From the NCBI RefSeq assembly GCF_005405305.1, contig NZ_BJDU01000003.1, forward strand, positions 62,001-126,000: DNA of 64,000 bases, given 5' to 3'. Origin of the DNA: Companilactobacillus formosensis. Lineage in GTDB: Bacteria > Bacillota > Bacilli > Lactobacillales > Lactobacillaceae. Made by a program: the position numbers and the translations under genes. Below are positions 1 through 4,969 of this stretch, one piece after another. The notes below the pieces were generated by a model. That model saw nothing but the letters and a program-made list of their open reading frames with translations, was not told the DNA's origin and made no database searches. Each line of letters opens with the position of its first letter. Within the stretch, counting starts at the first letter, position 1.

Positions 1-225
1 TTTAAAATAAAGGATTATAACGATGATTATGAATCAACATTAGGGTTTAACAATCGATGGAGTGGAGCCAATTTACTAGAATGTACAACAACGCATGAAG
101 AAGTTGATGCAGAAAATGGTGTTTTATACGAAGGAAAATACTACCTATCGGTAGGCGGCGACGACGAAGGCTTTTTTGAAATTCATTATTGCCCAGTGTG
201 CGGACGTAATTTAGGAGACGATTGA
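1..225 (+). CDS. Phage hypothetical protein, 5' truncated by window edge
   Basis: The frame starting at base 1 is open until TGA at 223-225 and gives at least 74 residues. No start codon is visible, so the gene begins before the window. The C-terminus has a CPVCGR motif, the shape of half a zinc ribbon, and the body is acidic. It abuts the next ATG directly, so the two are probably translationally coupled. I do not recognise the family; its place before ArpU suggests an early or middle small gene. Confidence 0.6.
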   Translation, partial: FKIKDYNDDYESTLGFNNRWSGANLLECTTTHEEVDAENGVLYEGKYYLSVGGDDEGFFEIHYCPVCGRNLGDD

Positions 226-384
226 ATGAAGTTTAATATAGTAGCTCCCAACGGATCAGAAGAAATTAAAGAGTTTGATTCTTACGAAGCGGTTAATCAT
301 TACATTAAAGTTAAGAACAATGAAATATACAGGAATGATGTCCAAGCCGAGAGATTGGATTTTCCATTGAAGGTGATTGAATGA
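226..384 (+). CDS. Phage hypothetical protein, 52 aa
   Basis: ATG follows immediately after the preceding TGA, and the ORF runs 52 codons. Its own stop overlaps the next gene's ATG as ATGA (381-384). This tight coupling on both sides is the main support for it being real. The product is small, soluble and charged, with no recognisable domain. Confidence 0.5.
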   Translation: MKFNIVAPNGSEEIKEFDSYEAVNHYIKVKNNEIYRNDVQAERLDFPLKVIE

Positions 385-776
385 ATAATCTATCGAATGA
401 AATAGCTCAACTATCAAAAGTTTTGCAAAAGCAGATTCCAAAAGGATATCAAGAACTGGTTACTGAATACGTTAGGCAAAATATTGCAGGTGCTATTTAC
501 GATTTATTAGCAATGGTAATTTGTGTATTAGCTGTTTACCTTATCGTTAAGACCGTAACTCATGCGGTTAATAATAAAAAGGAATCAATATTCTTTGAAC
601 ATGACAATTGGAGCGATCCAGACATAAGTCTCATTGGCATAGCGGCAACGGTTTTAGCAATTGTAACTATGGTTAGCGTACTGATTGTATTTGTAGCCGC
701 ACTTCTCGATATACAACAAGCAATTCAACACGCCGTAGCGCCAAATTATTATTTGATTAAATCGTTTATTAAATAG
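381..776 (+). CDS. Phage membrane protein, two predicted TM segments
   Basis: This is a 131-residue product with two strongly hydrophobic stretches at about residues 37-57 and 82-107, separated by a charged loop. The N-terminus is amphipathic. Its ATG overlaps the stop of the upstream ORF. I do not recognise the family. Location in the small-gene cluster before arpU suggests an accessory or superinfection-type function, but nothing in the sequence shows this. Confidence 0.6.
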   Translation: MNNLSNEIAQLSKVLQKQIPKGYQELVTEYVRQNIAGAIYDLLAMVICVLAVYLIVKTVTHAVNNKKESIFFEHDNWSDPDISLIGIAATVLAIVTMVSVLIVFVAALLDIQQAIQHAVAPNYYLIKSFIK

Positions 777-793
777 AAGGACGGTGACGATGA

Positions 794-1156
794 ATGAGTT
801 TAATATCATCAATTTTGATTGGAGCACTTGGAGGAATTGCAACGGTTCTTTTATTAAATGCTTTTGATAATAAAAAACATAATGTGAAAACCTCCGAAAA
901 AAATCTCGGTAGAATTCCTAGCCGAGACGAGGCAAAGCTATCGTCGGTAGCTGTAATTAAACCAGCATTATTCATTCTAACCACGACAGACAAAGCTATA
1001 TTTAGTAAAGAAGATTCACCATCAATCACTATTTATAAGCAATCTGGAATTGTTGAAGTTGAAACCAATAAAGAAAGTATTATTTTTAGCATAATTAATA
1101 TTGAAAGAATCGATTATGATCCAGATAAATGTAATGTCTATTTTGAGGGAGAGTGA
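794..1156 (+). CDS. Phage hypothetical protein with N-terminal membrane anchor
   Basis: A 120-residue protein with a hydrophobic N-terminus (about residues 2-22) followed by a polar domain. An AGAAGGA-type ribosome binding site precedes it. An out-of-frame ATG at 790 gives only a 25-codon ORF, so 794 is preferred. The end overlaps the GTG start of the ArpU-like gene. Function unknown. Confidence 0.5.
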   Translation: MSLISSILIGALGGIATVLLLNAFDNKKHNVKTSEKNLGRIPSRDEAKLSSVAVIKPALFILTTTDKAIFSKEDSPSITIYKQSGIVEVETNKESIIFSIINIERIDYDPDKCNVYFEGE

Positions 1157-1590
1157 GCATTATTAAATTAAGACCAGATATACGAAGTAGATGTGAAAGC
1201 ATTCTTAGAGACTATCCTAGCGTTGATGGCTATATCTTAGATAGAAAACGTGAGCTTGCTTGCCAGCCTCATGAAGACGATGAGAATGTAGGTGGTGGGA
1301 AGTCATCTAAGATATCACGTCCACAAGAAACGTACGTTATCACGTTAGACCAAGATATGCGTTTAAGAATGCTAGAGAATCAGAAGAAGGCAGTGACTGA
1401 CTGCTACTTAGAAACTGATGAGGACACCAGAACTATAATCAGAGAATTGTATTTCAAGAAACATCCGACGTATACGATCAGTGGATTGTCGATTAATCAA
1501 AAAGTTAACGTGTCGATAGCAACCGCTAAACGTTTGAGAACTAGATTTTTAATTGAACTATCTGAAAAGCTAGGCATGTTTGAACCTTAA
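1153..1590 (+). CDS. arpU: ArpU/RinA-type phage late transcription regulator
   Basis: This 145-residue protein has the layout of the ArpU family: a charged N-terminal half and a C-terminal region that looks like a sigma-factor-region-4-type helix-turn-helix (about residues 95-140, around SIATAKRLRTRF). In related Gram-positive phages such proteins sit just before the packaging genes and activate late transcription. Here too a candidate promoter with a direct repeat follows at 1,600-1,654, then the HNH and terminase genes. The start is GTG, overlapping the previous stop, with a GAGGGAG motif upstream. The family call rests on remembered sequence type and position. Confidence 0.75.
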   Translation: MSIIKLRPDIRSRCESILRDYPSVDGYILDRKRELACQPHEDDENVGGGKSSKISRPQETYVITLDQDMRLRMLENQKKAVTDCYLETDEDTRTIIRELYFKKHPTYTISGLSINQKVNVSIATAKRLRTRFLIELSEKLGMFEP

Positions 1591-1599
1591 TGCTTTAAA

Positions 1600-1654
1600 T
1601 TGAGCTAAACGTGAGCTTTTTGACGGTACTTTAAGAGTTAAATTAGTAGTATAG
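1600..1654 (+). promoter_or_regulatory. Candidate ArpU-dependent late promoter with TGAGCT direct repeat
   Basis: TGAGCT occurs at 1,601-1,606 and again at 1,612-1,617, exactly 11 bp apart (one helical turn). TTGACG follows at 1,620-1,625, and weak -10-like hexamers lie around 1,643-1,652 (TTAGTA, TAGTAT). A direct repeat immediately upstream of a -35-like element, just downstream of an activator gene, is the expected geometry for an activated late promoter. The binding protein is inferred from position. Confidence 0.5.
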
Positions 1655-1678
1655 AAAGTTAGCAGGAAGTTAGCTTTC
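1654..1678 (+). other. 10-bp RNA hairpin at the start of the putative late transcript
   Basis: GAAAGTTAGC (1,654-1,663) can pair over all ten positions, two of them G-U, with GTTAGCTTTC (1,669-1,678) around the loop AGGAA. There is no T-tract, so it is not a terminator. A second inverted repeat, CATAAAC/GTTTATG, lies at 1,701-1,729. They open a long structured untranslated region. Confidence 0.45.
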
Positions 1679-1731
1679 TTACCTCATAAATTAACGACGA
1701 CATAAACGTGCGCGGAAAACATGTTTATGGT

Positions 1732-1822
1732 GCAGGCAATCTGGCTAAGCTAATAGAATCTAAGTAATGTAATCAATTATCATGTTCTGAATAGCTTTCG
1801 AGTTCAAATCTCGATACCTGTA
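1732..1822 (+). ncRNA. tRNA-like element A (91 nt)
   Basis: A perfect T-arm (stem TCGAG/CTCGA, loop TTCAAAT) is followed by TACCTGT, which pairs with GCAGGCA at 1,732-1,738 (six of seven positions including one G-U). The middle does not fold as a normal D-arm plus anticodon arm. A hairpin GTAAT/ATTAT with a 7-nt loop exists, but the loop GTAATCA has an atypical position 37, and an alternative stem AGCTA/TAGCT also forms. It may be a degenerate tRNA gene or a tRNA mimic. No CCA is encoded. An 8-bp hairpin TACGAGAG/CTCTCGTA (1,823-1,846) follows at once. Confidence 0.45.
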
Positions 1823-1876
1823 TACGAGAGTTAGACCACTCTCGTACATACACAATCCTCTGAAACAATAAAAGGT

Positions 1877-1965
1877 TGGATGGTGACTAGAGCGGTAATA
1901 GTAGTAGAAACTAGTGTATCTAAGGTAGTGATTCTACGTCGGTGGTTCGATTCCATCTCATCCAA
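1877..1965 (+). ncRNA. tRNA-like element B (89 nt) with enlarged anticodon arm
   Basis: The acceptor stem TGGATGG/TCATCCA is fully paired (one G-U). The D-arm ACTA/TAGT has a loop containing the GG pair, and the T-arm GGTGG/CCATC carries loop TTCGATT. Positions 8-9 are TG. Instead of a 7-nt anticodon loop, GTAGA and TCTAC enclose 24 nt, itself pairable as ACTA/TAGT, and the variable region is only 3 nt. This equals a canonical class I tRNA with about 17 nt inserted in the anticodon loop. Reading it as a class II tRNA-Tyr or tRNA-Ser gives no valid anticodon stem. Confidence 0.5.
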
Positions 1966-1991
1966 TTGGCTGGCGGAAAACAGCCTAAACT

Positions 1992-2015
1992 AAAGGGTGT
2001 CTATTCCCTTTTAAA
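1992..2015 (+). terminator. Weak terminator-like hairpin
   Basis: AAAGGG (1,992-1,997) pairs with CCCTTT (2,006-2,011) around an 8-nt loop and is followed by a very short T run. Another hairpin, GGCTG/CAGCC, precedes it at 1,968-1,985. Both lie between tRNA-like elements B and C, so they could separate or punctuate transcripts. The T-tract is too short for a confident call. Confidence 0.3.
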
Positions 2016-2044
2016 AAACAACAAATATCATTTTTGATAACTGG

Positions 2045-2112
2045 TAGTCAGTGGCGCAACGGGTAACGCTAAATATAATGATGCTGCATGGTTCGACTCC
2101 ATGCCTGACTAT
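2045..2112 (+). ncRNA. tRNA-like element C (68 nt) lacking an anticodon stem
   Basis: The 7-bp acceptor TAGTCAG/CTGACTA is perfect. T8-G9 are followed by a canonical-looking D-arm (GCG/CGC, loop with GGG), and the T-arm GCATGG/CCATGC has loop TTCGACT. Only about 15 nt remain for the anticodon arm plus variable loop, where 21-22 are normal, and they form no stem. Three arms are therefore tRNA-grade while the decoding arm is missing. Confidence 0.5.
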
Positions 2113-2154
2113 AGATACACGCGGTTACTCTACCGATACACAAAAGGAGCAAAC

Positions 2155-2196
2155 ATGGGAAGGACAACCCATTCAACCAAGGTCCACAACAGATAA
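2155..2196 (+). CDS. Possible 13-codon mini-ORF
   Basis: AAAAGGAG at 2,142-2,149 lies 5 nt before an ATG that opens a 13-codon reading frame (MGRTTHSTKVHNR). A strong ribosome binding site inside an otherwise non-coding interval is the only support. It may be a leader peptide, a remnant or chance. Confidence 0.2.
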   Translation: MGRTTHSTKVHNR

Positions 2197-2238
2197 CAAT
2201 CGTCTTGGCGGACGTTAAACAGCTGTTTTAACCCTCAG

Positions 2239-2263
2239 TGACCAGTGATGATAAAGCTGGTCA
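2239..2263 (+). other. 7-bp hairpin upstream of tRNA-like element D
   Basis: TGACCAG (2,239-2,245) and CTGGTCA (2,257-2,263) are perfect inverted repeats around an 11-nt loop, with no T-tract. A second small inverted repeat, GTTAAA/TTTAAC, lies at 2,214-2,232. Function unknown. Confidence 0.35.
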
Positions 2264-2271
2264 TGTGCTAT

Positions 2272-2403
2272 GTGGATGCATGGCTACTGCTAAGCAAAAA
2301 ATTCTCCCTTTGGATCATTACATAATAATTGTAGACATTCCTTTTTTTGAATACCAACTTGTTTCTAAGACTTAGCAATCCGGTTCGATTCCGAATATCC
2401 ACG
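2272..2403 (+). ncRNA. tRNA-like element D (132 nt) with ~75-nt insertion
   Basis: Acceptor strands GTGGATG and TATCCAC pair over seven positions (one G-U). The T-arm has loop TTCGATT and four of five stem pairs. The D region is reduced to CATGGCTAC. A perfect 7-bp stem TGCTAAG (2,288-2,294)/CTTAGCA (2,371-2,377) sits where the anticodon stem should be and encloses 76 nt of AT-rich sequence. The element may be a tRNA gene broken by an insertion or a large stem-loop tRNA mimic. Confidence 0.4.
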
Positions 2404-2414
2404 TATTAATTTTA

Positions 2415-2446
2415 GATCAGTCAATTGTTACTGGTCTTTTTATTTT
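2415..2446 (+). terminator. Rho-independent terminator fused to the next gene's RBS
   Basis: GATCAGT pairs with ACTGGTC (2,430-2,436, one G-U) around 8 nt and is followed by TTTTTATTTT. The T-tract runs straight into GGAGGA, the ribosome binding site of the gene at 2,459. The same tail recurs at 3,138-3,152, so this is a repeated terminator/RBS cassette. Confidence 0.65.
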
Positions 2447-2458
2447 GGAGGAGAGAGC

Positions 2459-2767
2459 ATGGTTAAACAATGCAAGCTGGTGATCGTTAGTAATTTCAGT
2501 GGCTTTAATGGCTATTTAAGAAAGCTAAGTCAATCAGTTAGTATCAATCACATTGACAAAAGTAAACATATTATTTACCCAGATGATAGTTGTCCAATCT
2601 ATGTTAAATCAGTTAACCAATTAGATACGATGGATGGATTTGGCAGAGAGATAACAGGTATGGAACTATTTATGTCTGAATCTCAAAAGCTAATTGACTT
2701 CGAAGAATTAGCTGGGTGGTTTCAGATGGTGGAACATAACAACCTTAAATATAAAGTGGAGGGCTAA
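2459..2767 (+). CDS. Phage hypothetical protein, 102 aa
   Basis: A good GGAGGAGAG site precedes the ATG. The product is soluble and mixed alpha/beta in appearance, with no motif I recognise. It is embedded between tRNA-like elements D and E, directly behind a terminator, so its expression may depend on readthrough. Confidence 0.6.
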   Translation: MVKQCKLVIVSNFSGFNGYLRKLSQSVSINHIDKSKHIIYPDDSCPIYVKSVNQLDTMDGFGREITGMELFMSESQKLIDFEELAGWFQMVEHNNLKYKVEG

Positions 2768-2778
2768 CGATTGAATAA

Positions 2779-2848
2779 CAATAGCTCATACTTCTTACAA
2801 CTACTCACTAGCTAAGAAAGCTGGTTCGATTCCATGCCTAGCTATTGT
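2779..2848 (+). ncRNA. tRNA-like element E (70 nt), degenerate
   Basis: CAATAGCT (2,779-2,786) pairs perfectly with AGCTATTG (2,840-2,847). A T-loop TTCGATT is flanked by only three good stem pairs. A hairpin TTCTTA/TAAGAA with a 15-nt loop occupies the middle, and there is no D-arm. The 3' half resembles element C (GGTTCGAyTCCATGCCT in both), which suggests common origin and decay of E. A competing hairpin TGTGGAA/TTCCACA overlaps its 3' end. Confidence 0.35.
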
Positions 2849-2894
2849 GGAAGTATTTCCACAGTGTATGAAATAAAAGTTTAATACTAATCGA

Positions 2895-2915
2895 AGTGAG
2901 GTTGTCTCCCTCACT
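2895..2915 (+). other. Hairpin resembling an anticodon stem-loop
   Basis: AGTGAGG and CCTCACT form a perfect 7-bp stem around the 7-nt loop TTGTCTC. By geometry position 33 is T and the triplet is GTC (Asp-like). It stands alone, 5 nt before tRNA-like element F, without its own acceptor or T-arm. The resemblance may be coincidental. Confidence 0.3.
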
Positions 2916-2920
2916 CTGGC

Positions 2921-2987
2921 AGCGTGAATGGTTGGGAAGCTAAGAGATCATATCTCTTGCGTTCAGGTTCGAACCCTGGACACGCTA
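2921..2987 (+). tRNA. tRNA-like element F, anticodon CAT, shortened D-arm
   Basis: This is the most tRNA-like member. The acceptor AGCGTGA/ACACGCT pairs at six of seven positions. The anticodon stem AAGAG/CTCTT carries the 7-nt loop ATCATAT, giving anticodon CAT with T33. The variable loop is 4 nt, and the T-arm TCAGG/CCTGG has loop TTCGAAC. Only about 14 nt lie between the acceptor and the anticodon stem, so the D-arm can form at most three weak pairs (TGG/CTA). It could be a minimal tRNA-Met or tRNA-Ile2, or a decaying gene. No CCA is encoded. Confidence 0.5.
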
Positions 2988-3003
2988 TAATCGTTGGTGG
3001 TGT

Positions 3004-3048
3004 GGAAAGTTATAGAAAGGTGCGAGGCAACGGCTCGTGGGACTTTCC
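3004..3048 (+). other. Two-level stem-loop between tRNA-like elements F and G
   Basis: GGAAAGT (3,004-3,010) pairs perfectly with ACTTTCC (3,042-3,048). Inside, GCGAG/CTCGT forms a 5-bp stem with a 7-nt loop GCAACGG. The arrangement resembles an acceptor plus one arm without a T-arm. There is no T-tract. Confidence 0.35.
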
Positions 3049-3053
3049 AAGTT

Positions 3054-3106
3054 AGTGTGAATGCAAATGGCGTGCACGTCGATAGGTTGGATTCCTATCC
3101 ACACTT
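3054..3106 (+). ncRNA. tRNA-like element G, minimal (53 nt)
   Basis: The acceptor AGTGTGA/CCACACT pairs at six of seven positions, with the same mismatch position as element F. The T-arm stem ATAGG/CCTAT is perfect, with loop TTGGATT (the usual C56 is G). Only 21 nt separate the two arms, and they can form a single TGCA/TGCA hairpin with a 7-nt loop. It is acceptor plus one arm plus T-arm, far shorter than a normal tRNA. Confidence 0.4.
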
Positions 3107-3113
3107 TATTATT

Positions 3114-3147
3114 AGCTGATAGATAATATCTATCGGCTTTTTATTTT
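3114..3147 (+). terminator. Rho-independent terminator fused to the next gene's RBS
   Basis: An 11-bp stem, AGCTGATAGAT (3,114-3,124) with ATCTATCGGCT (3,128-3,138), closes a 3-nt loop and runs into TTTTTATTTTGGAGGA. That tail is identical to the one at 2,437-2,452. It ends the tRNA-like interval before the membrane protein gene. Confidence 0.7.
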
Positions 3148-3159
3148 GGAGGATAAGTA

Positions 3160-3363
3160 ATGAATAACAACGATAGCAATACAACTAAAACAGGCTTAGG
3201 GTTTCTATCCATTCTCACTCTCATCTTTGTCGTGGCTAAGATATTCAATCTAATTCAATGGCCATGGTTACTTGTGTTCGTTCCACTGTGGGGACCAGTC
3301 CTAATACTTATTGTCTTTAGCTTATTAGCATGGTTATTCTTCTATCTACACGGTGATTTATAA
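3160..3363 (+). CDS. Small phage membrane protein, 67 aa
   Basis: A polar N-terminus (about 12 residues) is followed by two hydrophobic segments with the aromatic/proline motif IQWPWLL and FVPLWGP between them. Small phage and plasmid proteins of this shape are often annotated as Tmem_185A-like (fragile-X-F-associated); I recall this but cannot test it. GGAGGA lies 7 nt before the ATG. The stop overlaps the start region of the HNH gene. Confidence 0.6.
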   Translation: MNNNDSNTTKTGLGFLSILTLIFVVAKIFNLIQWPWLLVFVPLWGPVLILIVFSLLAWLFFYLHGDL

Positions 3364-4205
3364 TGCCAAAACCAAAGAAATTAATGGTCATCAATGGAAA
3401 ACGGCAACTTGTTCCTATTGATTACCAGACCCGAGTTGAAACGGACAAAGCATACAACAAGAAACGCAACCACGAGAATAAAGAGTACGTGTCCTTTTAT
3501 AAGACCACAGCATGGCTACACACCAGGCAACAGGTACTGACACGTGACTACTCAACCTGTGTGCGATGTGGATTGTCTGGCAATATTGTGGATCATATCG
3601 TTCCATCGGAAGATGATTGGGAAGACAGACTTAACATAGATAACTTAGAGACATTGTGCCAAAGATGTCACAACTTAAAGACTAAACGTGAATGGATAAA
3701 GAAACACAAAGGACGTGATAGAGCTATGAAGATACATGTAGTGATAGGCTACCCAGCTAGTGGTAAGTCTACCTATGTTGCTAGACATATGACATCACAT
3801 GATCTTGTGTATGATTATGATTTACTTACATCATCGTTAGATGGTTCAATGCTTAACGTCTTGAACACAAATGATGTTGAAGCTAACAGCCGAACGATTC
3901 ATAAGCACAACATAGATGTGAACGATTATGTTCAGATTATATATGAGACGATATTACGAAAGATTAAAGCAGAAAAGACTTTCAATAATGTTTGGTTGAT
4001 CATGACCAAGCCTGATGAAAGGTTGACTACATTACTATCATCTAATGATGTTGATTGGTTGATGTTAGATACTACGAAGGATGAGTGTATCAGTAGACTA
4101 CATAGACTACATAGAGATACAACTGATTCATATAAGATCATGAATGATGTTGATAGATTGATTGATGAATTAGATTTAGAAATTAAAAAAGTAAAAACAA
4201 ATTAA
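3363..4205 (+). CDS. HNH endonuclease fused to a P-loop kinase-like domain
   Basis: Residues 45-115 form an HNH nuclease: a CVRC pair, the core VDHIV, and NLETLCQRCHNLKT with the second zinc-binding CxxC. Phage HNH proteins of this type work with terminase at cos cleavage. From residue 122 a second domain begins, MKIHVVIGYPASGKST, with a Walker A motif, and continues for 158 residues like a nucleotide or polynucleotide kinase-type P-loop fold (YDYDLL could be a kinase aspartate). Most packaging-associated HNH proteins are single-domain and about 100-170 residues. An internal ATG at the domain border could also yield the P-loop part alone. Confidence 0.8.
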   Translation: MPKPKKLMVINGKRQLVPIDYQTRVETDKAYNKKRNHENKEYVSFYKTTAWLHTRQQVLTRDYSTCVRCGLSGNIVDHIVPSEDDWEDRLNIDNLETLCQRCHNLKTKREWIKKHKGRDRAMKIHVVIGYPASGKSTYVARHMTSHDLVYDYDLLTSSLDGSMLNVLNTNDVEANSRTIHKHNIDVNDYVQIIYETILRKIKAEKTFNNVWLIMTKPDERLTTLLSSNDVDWLMLDTTKDECISRLHRLHRDTTDSYKIMNDVDRLIDELDLEIKKVKTN

Positions 4206-4474
4206 ATAAAATTATTTTCTTTTAATTTAATAAATTAAATTTAGTTTTATTTTTTTCTTTTTGTTTCGAACCAGAAAAAAATATCTATGAGGCTTGAGAT
4301 TCTGACCGGATAGGTGAGGACATTTTTCTGGACATACCCCCCTCAAAGTCAACGGGGGCGTAGATTCTCCCTGCTTCTTGAACGCACGTCCTCTTTTTTG
4401 CGTCCCAAATTCTATTAATTAAAAGGCCCAAAGTGGAGAATAGTACCCAATATTATAAGAAATAATATACAAAA
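4206..4474 (+). other. Non-coding gap between HNH and terS, candidate cos region
   Basis: After an AT-rich stretch, the gap holds ACCGGATAGGTGAGGACA and GGACATACCCCCCTC, followed by a G-rich run. C-rich sequence at this position, between the HNH gene and terS, is typical of cos sites in Gram-positive cos phages. The exact cut and overhang cannot be read from one strand. An RBS and start for terS follow. Confidence 0.4.
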
Positions 4475-4501
4475 GTGGCGATTGAGATTGGAGGTGGTGA
4501 T

Positions 4502-4957
4502 ATGGTGGGCAAAGGTCGTAAATATAAGGTTTTGGAACAGTCTGAAGCTAACTTAACCAAGCAGCAACAAGAGGCAAAATTCAATGCTGAAATACTTGCT
4601 AGTGATGGCTACAAGTTACTGCAAAATTCACCTCCTAATAGACTCTCTGGAGTTGCAAAAGCGGAGTGGAAACGAATTATACCAGACCTTAAAAACTTGC
4701 CTGTAAGAGCAGTCGATAGGGCAATGGTTGAACAATATTGTTTTTGGTATTCGCAATTTGTGGACTTGAGTAAGCGGCTTGAAATGATTGCAGATTTAGA
4801 CGATCGTATGAAAGTTTTAAACACATTGGACAAAGTTTCTAAGAATATTCGCTCTGCTGCTAGTGAAATAGGGCTCACTGTGGATTCAAGAATGCGTATG
4901 AATGTACCTAAGAAAGAAGACAAGCCTAAAACACTTGCCGATAAATTAGGCTTTTAA
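4502..4957 (+). CDS. terS: Terminase small subunit, P27-like
   Basis: The 151-residue protein has a basic N-terminus and a helical middle (WKRIIPDL to FWYSQF) typical of P27-family small subunits, which recognise the packaging site and load the large subunit. ATG 4,502 is preferred over an upstream GTG at 4,475 because GGAGGTGG ends 4 nt before it, and the longer reading would place that site inside the gene. terL follows after 12 nt. Confidence 0.85.
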   Translation: MVGKGRKYKVLEQSEANLTKQQQEAKFNAEILASDGYKLLQNSPPNRLSGVAKAEWKRIIPDLKNLPVRAVDRAMVEQYCFWYSQFVDLSKRLEMIADLDDRMKVLNTLDKVSKNIRSAASEIGLTVDSRMRMNVPKKEDKPKTLADKLGF

Positions 4958-4969
4958 GGAGGTGGTAGC

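Noticed and set aside
1877-1965. Element B as a normal tRNA-Tyr or tRNA-Ser (class II)
   Set aside because: No 5-bp anticodon stem with T33 can be formed around GTA or any other triplet; the class I body with an enlarged loop pairs better.
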